64,000 nt of DNA from contig JBBDIJ010000002.1 of assembly GCA_040880485.1 (NCBI GenBank), forward strand, positions 62,001-126,000. Reading direction: 5' to 3'. This document shows, piece after piece, positions 43,601 to 52,182 of this stretch (within the stretch, counting starts at the first letter, position 1; every line of letters starts with the position of its first letter). The translations under genes and the position numbers were made by a program. The stretch is from JBBDIJ01 sp040880485. GTDB lineage: Bacteria; Bacteroidota; Rhodothermia; Balneolales; Balneolaceae. The notes beneath the pieces are model-generated. The model was not told the origin of the DNA, made no database searches, and saw nothing but the letters and a program-made list of their open reading frames with translations.

Positions 43601-44068
43601 ATGGCCCCAAAAAAATTCTGGCTCATGAAATCGGAACCCGACGCCTACAGCATCGAGGACCTGGAGCGGGATGGCAGAGAGCCCTGGGACGGCATTCGTA
43701 ACTATGAGGCGCGAAACTTCATGCGCGACCAGATGGCGGTGGGAGACCGCGCACTCTTCTACCACTCCAACGTGAAGCCTCCAGTGATTGCCGGTCAGAT
43801 GGAGATCTGCAGCAAACCCTACCCCGATCCGACCCAGTTCGACCCGGATAGCAAATATTTTGACCCGAAGAGCTCCGAACAGGAGCCGCGGTGGATGCTG
43901 GTGGATGTGAAGTTTGTGAGCCGTTTCGATTCACCGGTCATTCGAGACAGCCTTAAAAGCGACCCTTTGTTAAGCGAGATGATGATTTTCAAACGAAACC
44001 GTCTCTCTATTACACCCGTTACAGAACAGGAGTACAGAAAAGTACTGGAACTGGCCGGGGAGATGTAG
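43601..44068 (+). CDS. EVE domain protein
   Basis: From the ATG at 43601 (MAPKKFWLMKSEPDAYSIED, with GGAGTG upstream) the protein has 155 residues, the size of a stand-alone EVE domain. Hallmarks are KSEPDAYS, WDGIRNYEARNFMRD, VGDRALFYHSN and PPVIAG. EVE domains (PUA-like, as in thymocyte nuclear protein 1) bind modified bases in DNA or RNA; the role of this group is not settled. It lies 19 bp after rfbB, in the same direction. Confidence 0.93.
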   Translation: MAPKKFWLMKSEPDAYSIEDLERDGREPWDGIRNYEARNFMRDQMAVGDRALFYHSNVKPPVIAGQMEICSKPYPDPTQFDPDSKYFDPKSSEQEPRWMLVDVKFVSRFDSPVIRDSLKSDPLLSEMMIFKRNRLSITPVTEQEYRKVLELAGEM

Positions 44069-44091
44069 ACGGAACCTAACCGTATTTTGTG

Positions 44092-44103
44092 TAAATTGGC
44101 GCC
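44092..44103 (+). promoter_or_regulatory. Candidate promoter -7 element (TAAATTGGCGCC)
   Basis: This motif, between the EVE gene and the dCTP deaminase gene, resembles those at 14495, 56727 and 61698. The GTG start of the next gene is only 15 bp downstream, so a later start (44137 or 44158) may be the true one. Confidence 0.3.
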
Positions 44104-44118
44104 CGAAACCAACTGAAT

Positions 44119-45357
44119 GTGACGAATCTTGCGGGTATGGGGAAAAGTGTAGATGAGATGCAGCTTCGAACCAGGGGAATTCTCCCGGTACAGAAGCTGA
44201 AGTTACTCTGCGAAGCCGGGGTCATTCGAGCCCGTGAAGGGGCTCCCATTCAGGAAGATCAGTTTCAGCCCAATTCGATCGATCTGAGGCTGGGCCTGGT
44301 GGCCCATCGAGTGCGTTGCAGTTTTCTTCCGGAGAGCGAGGCGGTTGAAGAGAAGATCGGGAAACTGCATCACTACACCTTTTCGATTGAGGACGGGGCC
44401 ATACTGGAACCCAACTGTGTCTATATTATTCCGTTACTCGAAGAGATCTACCTGCCGGAAACCCACTTTCCACCCCAGCAGAAACTTTTTAACGGTGAGG
44501 AGAGAGGAGAGGGGTTTCGCCTTGTCTCTACCGATCACCTGACGGCCAAGACCAATCCGAAGAGCACTACGGGCCGGCTCGATATCTTTACACGTGTGAT
44601 TACCGACTACTCCCACCGGTTCGAGGAGATCGAGCGTGGATACCGCGGGAAACTCTATCTGGAAGTGGTCCCCAAATCCTTTCCGGTGAAGGTTCGAACC
44701 GGACAGCGCCTGAATCAGCTTCGGGTTCGACACGGGCAGGAGGTGATCTCCGATCAGGATCTGCTTCGGATTCACAATAGCGAACCGCTGCTTTACGACG
44801 GAGCCGGGAATCCGCTCCCCATGGATCAGGTAAAGGTGAACAATGGCCTGTTTCTGAGTGTAAATCTGCCTGCCGGAGGGGATGGTGAAGTTGTAGGGTA
44901 TAAAGCCAGGAAGCATCGGGACATGATAGACCTCGACAGGATTGACCACTATGCCGTGGAAGATTTCTGGGAACCGATCAGCTGCCGCAAGAAGGATCAG
45001 GTGATTCTTGAACCGGAGGCCTTCTATATCTTCGCTTCGAAGGAGCGCTGCCGAATACCGTTCGACCTGGCTGCAGAAATGATTGCCTACGATACCGGAT
45101 CAGGTGAATTGCGTACCCACTATGCCGGTTTTTTTGACAGCGGTTTCGGGGGAAGCGTGAAGGATGGAGGCGCGCGCGCGGTTCTTGAGGTTCGGTCACA
45201 CGACGTCCCATTTCTGATCGAGGATGGGCAAACCTTCTGCAGTATGCGGTTTGAACCCAATACCGAAACGCCTGAAGTGGTCTACGGAACCGGAGCGACA
45301 GGAAGTAACTATCAGGGTCAGGGACTCAAACTGGGAAAGCACTTCAGAAAACCGTGA
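44119..45357 (+). CDS. dcd: Two-domain dCTP deaminase
   Basis: The product has up to 412 residues, about twice the usual Dcd (about 190), with two tandem Dcd/dUTPase-like domains. The first has FQPNSIDLRLG (about 52), TTGRLDIFTRV and a catalytic-Glu strand KLYLEV; the second has AYDTGSGELRTHYAGFFDSGFGG and ARAVLEV. This matches the known double-domain dCTP deaminases of alphaproteobacteria and others. It converts dCTP to dUTP, which Dut then hydrolyses. The start is uncertain (GTG 44119, ATG 44137 or ATG 44158). It overlaps rsmE by 4 bp. Confidence 0.88.
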   Translation: MTNLAGMGKSVDEMQLRTRGILPVQKLKLLCEAGVIRAREGAPIQEDQFQPNSIDLRLGLVAHRVRCSFLPESEAVEEKIGKLHHYTFSIEDGAILEPNCVYIIPLLEEIYLPETHFPPQQKLFNGEERGEGFRLVSTDHLTAKTNPKSTTGRLDIFTRVITDYSHRFEEIERGYRGKLYLEVVPKSFPVKVRTGQRLNQLRVRHGQEVISDQDLLRIHNSEPLLYDGAGNPLPMDQVKVNNGLFLSVNLPAGGDGEVVGYKARKHRDMIDLDRIDHYAVEDFWEPISCRKKDQVILEPEAFYIFASKERCRIPFDLAAEMIAYDTGSGELRTHYAGFFDSGFGGSVKDGGARAVLEVRSHDVPFLIEDGQTFCSMRFEPNTETPEVVYGTGATGSNYQGQGLKLGKHFRKP

Positions 45358-46073
45358 ATCTCTTTTACGCAGAACCGGAATTGATAGCCGGGTCCAGCCT
45401 GATCCTGGAGGGCCCTGAGTTTCACCACGCGTTCAAGGTGCTTCGCATGCAGCGCGGGGATGTAATACGACTAACAGATGGCAAGGGGATCATCTACAGT
45501 GGTGTGGTGGCAGGGGTCGAGAAACGTTCTGCGCGAATCGAGATCGAAGAGAAGCGGGAGGGTGCCGACCTCCGGCCGCGCTATTCAGTGGCAGTAGGTA
45601 ACATTCGACAGCGCAGCCGGATAGAGTTTGCCATCGAAAAAGCAGTAGAGCTGGGTGTCCGGCAATTTCTTCTTTTTAATGGAGATCACAGCGAGAAGGG
45701 AGGGGTGAAATTGGAACGGCTTCATACGGCGGCTCTTTCGGCGATGAAGCAGAGTTTACGCAGCTGGCTGCCGGGGGTAAGACACTGTGATTCGTTGGAG
45801 AGGCTGCTGGATGAGTCTCCATTCGCTCCTGTTTATATGGCTGATGAGACCCTGGATATGGCTGCGGATCCGATCCGGAGTGAACAGGAACAGGATGAAC
45901 CCCTTCTTGTCATCGGGCCGGAGGGAGGTTTTTCGGAAATGGAGAGAGCGTTGCTAAAGGCCAGAAAAGCGAAGGGGTTCTCGCTCGGGTGCGCCCGCTT
46001 GCGAACAGAAACGGCTGTATTAGCAGCGCTTTGCAAATTCAACACAAATGCAGAGGCCTCACAGGATCATTGA
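45354..46073 (+). CDS. rsmE: 16S rRNA (uracil(1498)-N(3))-methyltransferase
   Basis: The protein has 239 residues from a GTG that overlaps the dcd stop (GTGA). The N-terminal PUA-like part (GPEFHHAFKVLRMQRGD) and the SPOUT methyltransferase knot (KAVELGVRQFLLF, VIGPEGGFSEME, and SLGCARLRTETAVLAAL at the SAM site) are clear. It methylates U1498 in the decoding region of 16S rRNA. It is convergent with the S41 protease gene (7-bp overlap). Confidence 0.95.
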   Translation: MNLFYAEPELIAGSSLILEGPEFHHAFKVLRMQRGDVIRLTDGKGIIYSGVVAGVEKRSARIEIEEKREGADLRPRYSVAVGNIRQRSRIEFAIEKAVELGVRQFLLFNGDHSEKGGVKLERLHTAALSAMKQSLRSWLPGVRHCDSLERLLDESPFAPVYMADETLDMAADPIRSEQEQDEPLLVIGPEGGFSEMERALLKARKAKGFSLGCARLRTETAVLAALCKFNTNAEASQDH

Positions 46074-47968
46074 GGGTCCAGGTTGATACCGGCCTGGGCC
46101 GAGAAAGCTGCCAGTTGATCGACTTCGTCCCACAGTTCCATCGCTCTGCTAAGGATATCGTTAAATTCGTTGATAATCGGATAATAGTACTCCATTCCCC
46201 AAACTCGCCGCGCCAGTTCTGCCTTTAGCCGTCCTTCGATCAACCAGAGGGCATCCTCGTACTGACTCCGTGTAATGGTTAGTCCGTCTTCCTCATGAAC
46301 TGGTGACTCCAGATCCTCTACAAATACCATTCCCAGGCTATTCAGGCTGGCCGTGAAGCGTTCGAGCTGGTCGTCCGGCCAGCGATACTCTGACTGAAAG
46401 CGGTTGAAATCACTCTCCCAGTCCGCTCTGAAGTCGCTCCCCTGACGGTCCATGAACTCCAGGGCAAAGCTGCTGAGTGCCCCATTGCTGATGATGAAGT
46501 TGAAGAGTTCATTGGAGATGGTGGTGTCGATGGGTACAATGAAGTCGGGGACAATACCGCCGCCGCCATAGACTTCCCTCCCGCCAGTGGTAGTGAATCG
46601 CAGGGAGTCGGGTACATGATCTATAAATTGTTCTACATCGGCCCTGCCGGTATCGCGATTGTAGATCTCGTAGACGTATGCTTCCCGGCCGTTCTCATAA
46701 GGTTTTTGAATCAACCGCCCGGACGGTGTAAGGTAGCGGGAGATGGTTACACGGATGTTACTATTGTCCACAAGTTCATATTGCTGCTGTACGAGTCCCT
46801 TCCCAAAGGTTCGTCTACCAACGATGAGTCCGCGGTCGTGATCCTGAACTGCTCCACTCACAATTTCACTGGCCGAGGCGGAGCCTTCATTGACCAGCAT
46901 GATGACGGGGAGGTCCTTGAATAAGCCGTCCCTTCGAGATACTACCTGCTGTTCGAACCGCGCGTGGCGGCTCTCTGTGGAGACGAGTCGGGTTCCCCTG
47001 GGAAAGAACTCTTCTGCAATAGCGATCGCCTGGCTCAGGTACCCGCCGGGATTGTTTCGGAAATCAACGACCAGCCGCTCCATCCCCTCATCGGTAAGGT
47101 CGGCGGTGGCAGACAGGAATTCATCATGGGTTGTAGCTGCAAACCGGTTGATTTTGATGTATCCTGTCCGATCATCCAGCATGTAACTTGCATCGATGGT
47201 CGTAATGGGGATGTCGTCCCGCACTATGGTGAAATTGAGTCTGTTGGAGAGTCCCGGGCGGTAGATGGTTACGTCCACTTCGGTACCTGCCGGGCCTCGC
47301 AAAAGATGAACGACATCGTCGTTGGTGAGGCCGATGGCACTGCTGTCATTGATCTCAATAATGCGGTCGCCCGAAATAATTCCGAGCTGGTCACTGGGCC
47401 CTCCGGAGATCGGTGTGACTACTGTAATTGTGTCCTGCATGATACTGAACTGTATGCCAATCCCCTGGAAGCGCCCTTCAAAATCTTCCTGCATTCGTTC
47501 GCTGTCTTCAGGTTCTATATATACGGAGTGTGGATCCAGCCCTGTAAACATGCCGCGGAGCGCACTTTCAGTAAGCATCCCCATATCCTTCTCCGGGAAT
47601 TTATTGGCAATGTAAAGATAGGCTTCCTCGAACCGGTTGACTGATTCCCGGACCGAGCTTAAATCCAGATCGGTAAATATAGTATCGAGCGGGGTCCCTT
47701 CGAGGTCTGCCACTTCCATTTCCTCAGTTTCCGCCTCTTCCTCTTCGGTGAAGGCACGGACAAATGCGAGCATACTGTTTTTGTGGAGTTCATTGATATC
47801 GGTTTCCCCCACGTAGTTATCTACAATTCGGTTATGAGTCTGAACATATTTTGTCAGATTGATCTGATGATCATTCTCTACGTAGACCTGATCGATACCG
47901 GCCAGCCAGACAATGGAGAGAAGAACAACAGCTATAAGATTGGGAGCGATAAACTTTTTGAAACTCAT
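46067..47968 (-). CDS. C-terminal processing peptidase, S41 family (CtpA/Tsp-like)
   Basis: The protein has 633 residues. One N-terminal membrane helix (about 9-27) anchors it facing the periplasm. A PDZ domain lies near 150-230 (GIGIQFSIMQDTITVVTPI, then GPAGTEVDVTIYR). The S41 catalytic dyad is Ser in EGSASASEIVSGA (about 363) and Lys 25 residues later in RRTFGKGLVQQ. An extended C-terminal region of about 190 residues (DFNRFQSEYRWPDDQLERF and onwards) goes beyond the basic CtpA layout. Such proteases trim C-termini of envelope proteins and control cell-wall hydrolases. Confidence 0.94.
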   Translation of the reverse strand: MSFKKFIAPNLIAVVLLSIVWLAGIDQVYVENDHQINLTKYVQTHNRIVDNYVGETDINELHKNSMLAFVRAFTEEEEAETEEMEVADLEGTPLDTIFTDLDLSSVRESVNRFEEAYLYIANKFPEKDMGMLTESALRGMFTGLDPHSVYIEPEDSERMQEDFEGRFQGIGIQFSIMQDTITVVTPISGGPSDQLGIISGDRIIEINDSSAIGLTNDDVVHLLRGPAGTEVDVTIYRPGLSNRLNFTIVRDDIPITTIDASYMLDDRTGYIKINRFAATTHDEFLSATADLTDEGMERLVVDFRNNPGGYLSQAIAIAEEFFPRGTRLVSTESRHARFEQQVVSRRDGLFKDLPVIMLVNEGSASASEIVSGAVQDHDRGLIVGRRTFGKGLVQQQYELVDNSNIRVTISRYLTPSGRLIQKPYENGREAYVYEIYNRDTGRADVEQFIDHVPDSLRFTTTGGREVYGGGGIVPDFIVPIDTTISNELFNFIISNGALSSFALEFMDRQGSDFRADWESDFNRFQSEYRWPDDQLERFTASLNSLGMVFVEDLESPVHEEDGLTITRSQYEDALWLIEGRLKAELARRVWGMEYYYPIINEFNDILSRAMELWDEVDQLAAFSAQAGINLDPQ

Positions 47969-48097
47969 TTACGAAAACCGGTCATTTAAAAAAAGTGCGT
48001 GGGTGACGGAAGATAAAAATCCCCGCCCTATACTGGTGAACGAACCGCAAGGTGCGTTCATTATACATATACAAGCCTCAAAATGCTATATCTGCGG

Positions 48098-49537
48098 TTA
48101 CAGGATGTAGTGACTCAGATCCTTGTCTTTAATAAGGTCTTCCAACTGCCTGTTCACATAGGCTTTGTCGATCGTAATATCTCCGGACGGGATATCATCG
48201 GGAACGGCAAACAGGAGATCTTCCAGCAGGGAGGAGAGGATGGTGTGCAGGCGGCGTGCACCGATGTTCTCTACCCTGTCGTTTACTTCGGCTGCAATGT
48301 GTGCAATCTCACGGATCGCCTCATCATCGAATTGGATCTGAACATCTTCCGAAGCGAGCATCGCCTGATACTGCTTGGTTAGTGCATTTTTAGGCTTCGT
48401 AAGAATATCGTAAAAGTCCGCTTCAGTCAGTGAATCAAGTTCCACCCGAATGGGAAAGCGGCCCTGAAGTTCCGGAATCAGGTCGGAAGGGCGGGTAATA
48501 TGAAATGCTCCCGATCCGATAAAGAGGATATGGTCTGTTTTCACCATACCATGCCTTGTGCTCACATTGCTACCCTCTACAATAGGAAGAAGGTCTCTCT
48601 GCACTCCCTGCCGGCTAACATCGGGGCCGGATTTGCCGCTGGTGCCCGGACTATCTGCCACTTTGTCGATCTCGTCAATAAAGACGATCCCCTGGTTCTG
48701 TACCCGTTCCAGGGCTTCCTGGGTCGCGGCTTCGTGATCGATCAGTTTTTCGGACTCCTCTTCGAGCAAAATCTCCCGTGCTTCCCGGATCGGAAGGGTA
48801 CGTTTGACCCGTTTGCCCCCCCGCGAGAGATTGCCCAGCATATCCTGCAAGTTGATTCCCATCTCCTCCATTCCCATGGGCCCAAAGAGCTGCATCATCG
48901 GCTTTTTGGAAGAACTTACTTCGATCTCGATCTTCCGGTCCTCAAGCTCACCATTCCGGAGTTTTTCACGAAAGCGTTTACGGGTGCGCTCATTCAGTTC
49001 ACCGTCATCGGCACGATCCGGGTCAAATCCGGCGTCGTCGTTCTGGGTTCCGGCTCTCTCCTGGCCCGGTCTTGACTTCACAGGCGGGATCAGAATATCG
49101 AGGATTCTCTCCTCCACAATGGCTGCTGCCTTCTCCTGCACGCGCTCCTGCATCTCCTGCTTGACCATGTTGACGGCCACGTCGGTCAGATCCCGGATCA
49201 TCGACTCTACATCACGGCCCACATACCCTACCTCTGTAAACTTGGAAGCCTCTACCTTGATGAAGGGGGCGCAGGCCAGCCGTGCAAGCCTTCTGGCGAT
49301 CTCGGTTTTTCCAACTCCGGTAGGGCCAATCATAAGTATGTTGTTGGGAATGATCTCGTCCCGAATGTCCGGATCGGCGTTCAGGCGCCTCCACCGGTTT
49401 CGAAGGGAGATGGCTACAGATCGCTTGGCCTCTTTCTGCCCTATAATATAGGTATCCAGTTCCGCAACAATCTGATGTGGTGTAAGGTTACTCTCTTTGA
49501 CAGGTGTACTGCCTTTGGTTGTGGACGCTTTACTCAA
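48098..49537 (-). CDS. hslU: ATP-dependent protease ATPase subunit HslU
   Basis: The protein has 479 residues from a TTG that overlaps hslV by 8 bp. Walker A is GPTGVGKTE (71-79), followed by the GYVGRDVES pore loop and Walker B FIDEIDK. The long I-domain insert (about 140-270) includes an acidic stretch near residue 165-185. The C-terminal tail DKDLSHYIL matches the motif that docks into HslV. It unfolds substrates for the HslV peptidase. Confidence 0.97.
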   Translation of the reverse strand: MSKASTTKGSTPVKESNLTPHQIVAELDTYIIGQKEAKRSVAISLRNRWRRLNADPDIRDEIIPNNILMIGPTGVGKTEIARRLARLACAPFIKVEASKFTEVGYVGRDVESMIRDLTDVAVNMVKQEMQERVQEKAAAIVEERILDILIPPVKSRPGQERAGTQNDDAGFDPDRADDGELNERTRKRFREKLRNGELEDRKIEIEVSSSKKPMMQLFGPMGMEEMGINLQDMLGNLSRGGKRVKRTLPIREAREILLEEESEKLIDHEAATQEALERVQNQGIVFIDEIDKVADSPGTSGKSGPDVSRQGVQRDLLPIVEGSNVSTRHGMVKTDHILFIGSGAFHITRPSDLIPELQGRFPIRVELDSLTEADFYDILTKPKNALTKQYQAMLASEDVQIQFDDEAIREIAHIAAEVNDRVENIGARRLHTILSSLLEDLLFAVPDDIPSGDITIDKAYVNRQLEDLIKDKDLSHYIL

Positions 49538-50078
49538 TGGTTAAAAGGGTTAGATTGTGATTCGTATAGATGTCGATGTCGGCGGCAATATGCAGGGACT
49601 CCTCTACTATCTTCTTTGCCGACAGGTCGGGAGCGTGCTTCTTGAGGGCACGAGCTGCGGCCAGAGCATAGGACCCGCCGCTGCCAATGGCCAGTACATG
49701 GTCGTCCGGTTCAATCACATCTCCCTGTCCGGATACGAGAAGGGCCATTTCTCTGTCCATAACGACCAGAAGGGCTTGCAGTTTCTGCAAGTATTTATCC
49801 TTGCGCCACTCTTTTGCGAGTTCGACAGCCGCTCTTTGAAGATTGCCGTTATAGCTGTTTAATTTCTCCTCGAACCGTTCAAAAAGTGTAAAGGCATCGG
49901 CTGTAGATCCTGCAAAACCGGCCAATATGGCGCCGTCCTGTAGCTTGCGTACCTTTCGAACCGTTGCTTTCATAACGGTTTTGTCCAGCGTCGCCTGGCC
50001 GTCCCCGCCTATAGCGACCTCTCCATTGTGAATGACACCGATTACGGTGGTTGCGTGAAGTTGACTGAGATCTGTCAT
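49530..50078 (-). CDS. hslV: ATP-dependent protease peptidase subunit HslV
   Basis: From the ATG at 50078 (MTDLSQLHATT) the protein has 182 residues. The active N-terminal Thr follows a short leader (LHA|TT), as in Bacillus ClpQ-type proteins rather than the E. coli MTT start. GDGQATL, KVRKLQDGAILAGFAGS and AIGSGGSYALAAARAL are family signatures. Translation from 50225 would read through the end of rng and is rejected. It lies 10 bp after rng and is coupled to hslU. Confidence 0.96.
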   Translation of the reverse strand: MTDLSQLHATTVIGVIHNGEVAIGGDGQATLDKTVMKATVRKVRKLQDGAILAGFAGSTADAFTLFERFEEKLNSYNGNLQRAAVELAKEWRKDKYLQKLQALLVVMDREMALLVSGQGDVIEPDDHVLAIGSGGSYALAAARALKKHAPDLSAKKIVEESLHIAADIDIYTNHNLTLLTIE

Positions 50079-50088
50079 GCGTCTGTCT

Positions 50089-51810
50089 CTATCCGTTTTG
50101 TGTCTGGCCTCTTTTTGGGCGTTCGGAGCGCCCGTCGTTCCCGTTACTCTTGTCGTAGTAGTCGAGTTGCTCGCTTGAAGAGCTGCTCTCTTCGACTTCG
50201 TAGAGTTTTTCGTGCGCAGCCTCAATCGCCTGATCGATTTCTTCTCCCCGGATTACGATGTCGGTGATGTCTATCTCCGACCCGGAAAGGGTGACCTTGA
50301 ACTCGTTTAGGGAGATCTTTTCGTCAGTAATCAGGGAGATCCTGGTATGATAACGTACCATCCACTTCCAGCGTGTGCTCAAAAAGCCTTTTGTGAGATA
50401 GGACTTCAGAAAAGGGTTGATGTAGATGTCGAGTGATCGATAGTCGGAGTTGTGGCTGAACTTGTTAAGCCATCCCTCTATATCGGTAACAATGGTGTTG
50501 CGAGTAACCACAGTTCCCGTACCGCCACACATCGGACACACTTTGGATACGGAGTTCAGAACACTGGGCCGTATCCGCTGCCTGGTGATCTGGACAAGAC
50601 CAAAGTCGCTCATTCCGATCACATTGGTCTTGGCCTGATCTTTTTTGAACTCCTTCATCAGTTCATCATAGATCTTCTTGCGGTTCTTGTCTTCCCGCTG
50701 ATCGATGAAGTCCACAACAATGATACCACCAATATCCCTGAGACGCAGTTGTTTGGCGACCTCTCTTGCAGCCTCCAGATTCGTTTTCAGTGAGTTATCC
50801 TCCTGGCGCTGTTTGGCAGCGTAGGGTCCGGAGTTCACATCCACCACAAACATCGCTTCGGTCTGTTCGAATATAAGATATCCGCCGGAAGGCATACGCA
50901 CTCTCGGACTGAAGATGGAGTTGACCTCTCCGGTGATTCCTACATGGTCAAAAATGTGCTCTTTGTCCTTGTATAGCTGGACATTGGGAACCATTTGGGG
51001 GGCTATACGTGATACGTATCCCTGAATCGACTTGTATAATTTATAGTCGTCGATGAGGACCCGGTCGTAATTCTTGGCAAATAGATCCCGGACCAGACTT
51101 TCGGTCATGTCCAGGTCTTTGTGAAGCAGGGTGGGGGGCTTTGCACTCTCCAGCTTGTCCAGAATGCTCTCCCACTTTTTGAGCACATTCCGCATGTCGT
51201 CTTCCAGTGCCTCCTTATCCTGCCCTTTGGCAACGGTCCGTACAATGACCCCGAACCCGTCCGGAAGCATGGAACCCACAATCCCTTTCAGGCGTTTGCG
51301 CTCCTTGTGATTGCTGATTTTTCTGGAGACCGCAATGTACTCTCCCATGGGGATCAGGACCAGAAAACGGCCTGCAATGGTAATATCTGTGGAGACCCGC
51401 GGCCCTTTCGATCCGATCGGTTCCTTGACGATCTGAACCAGTGCACGTTGATCGGTATTAAGCAGCTTTCCCGCCAGTGCCTGCTTTTCGTAATTGGAGA
51501 GTTTTTCAAACTTTTCAAGCTGCTTCTCCGCGTGCTGGCTGATGCTCTTTTCACCATTCAGCATCTTCAGATACATGCCAAGATGGTCTCCGGCATCGGA
51601 AAAGTGGAGGAAAGCGTCTTTGGGCATTCCCACATCGATGAAAGCGGCTCGAATGCCACTCATCACTTTGTGAACGCGGCCGAGATAGATATCTCCGACC
51701 GTGCGCTGATTGTCCTCAGACTCAATAAATACCTGGGCGAGTTCTCCGTTCTCTATAAGTGCAATTCGGTTCTGTTTTCCCGAAGAGTGTATAATAATCT
51801 GGTTTTTCAT
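50089..51810 (-). CDS. rng: Rne/Rng family ribonuclease (RNase G)
   Basis: From the ATG at 51810 (MKNQIIIHSSGKQNRIALIE) the protein has 573 residues. An S1 domain (about 35-120) has VGDIYLGRVHKVMSGIRAAFIDVG. The DNase I-like catalytic domain has Mg ligands in FVVDVNSGPY and IIVVDFIDQRED, and the zinc link CPMCGGTGTV lies near residue 405. A Ser/Asp-rich tail follows residue 540. It processes 16S rRNA 5' ends and initiates mRNA decay. It is first in an rng-hslV-hslU operon. The 20 residues encoded back to 51870 are not conserved. Confidence 0.95.
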   Translation of the reverse strand: MKNQIIIHSSGKQNRIALIENGELAQVFIESEDNQRTVGDIYLGRVHKVMSGIRAAFIDVGMPKDAFLHFSDAGDHLGMYLKMLNGEKSISQHAEKQLEKFEKLSNYEKQALAGKLLNTDQRALVQIVKEPIGSKGPRVSTDITIAGRFLVLIPMGEYIAVSRKISNHKERKRLKGIVGSMLPDGFGVIVRTVAKGQDKEALEDDMRNVLKKWESILDKLESAKPPTLLHKDLDMTESLVRDLFAKNYDRVLIDDYKLYKSIQGYVSRIAPQMVPNVQLYKDKEHIFDHVGITGEVNSIFSPRVRMPSGGYLIFEQTEAMFVVDVNSGPYAAKQRQEDNSLKTNLEAAREVAKQLRLRDIGGIIVVDFIDQREDKNRKKIYDELMKEFKKDQAKTNVIGMSDFGLVQITRQRIRPSVLNSVSKVCPMCGGTGTVVTRNTIVTDIEGWLNKFSHNSDYRSLDIYINPFLKSYLTKGFLSTRWKWMVRYHTRISLITDEKISLNEFKVTLSGSEIDITDIVIRGEEIDQAIEAAHEKLYEVEESSSSSEQLDYYDKSNGNDGRSERPKRGQTQNG

Positions 51811-52174
51811 GCAGGTACGCACAGTTATTGCGCACCAAGCTCTGCCGTAACCATCTGCTGCAGATGTCAAAAAGCGTATTCAATTCAATATCAAAAGCTG
51901 ATCTCACGGGACCGCAAGCAGAGCTTGAGCGGACATCATTATCATTCCTGTTTTGGTTACCGTATGGTGCAGGTGAGACCTGATCCGGATTCAGGAGAGA
52001 TGAAGGGTATACCGGCCCGCGGCTGAGCGCGGAAGCGATCCATATAAAAAGCCGGTATTTCGGTGTCAAGTCTTTAATAAACAATTGTTTGCATCTCAAA
52101 TAATCATCCGGACAGGGAACCACTGTTCCAACCTGCAATATAGCAGATTGTTTATTAAACGTAAGGCCCTGCTT
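51811..52174. other. Intergenic region between murA end and rng start
   Basis: These 364 bp include the rng promoter side (51811-51950) and an AT-rich element at 52073-52159 bounded by 13-bp inverted repeats. Small frames here lack coding features. No tRNA or known ncRNA is recognised. Confidence 0.4.
52073..52159. repeat. 87-bp element with perfect 13-bp terminal inverted repeats
   Basis: TTTAATAAACAAT (52073-52085) and its exact reverse complement ATTGTTTATTAAA (52147-52159) flank 61 bp. The interior contains a nested hairpin GGAAC-CACT-GTTCC. The shape is that of a MITE-like remnant or a structured RNA; no target-site duplication is seen. Confidence 0.45.
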
Positions 52175-52182
52175 TCAGGGCT
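52165..52182 (-). terminator. Weak hairpin at the murA stop codon
   Basis: GCCCTG and CAGGGC pair across a 4-nt loop (52166-52181), overlapping the murA stop. No T-run follows immediately, so termination is uncertain. Confidence 0.3.

Noticed and set aside
45168..45182. GCGCGCGCGC run
   Set aside because: A short alternating stretch within Ala/Arg codons of the dCTP deaminase gene; no Z-DNA or repeat function is supported.
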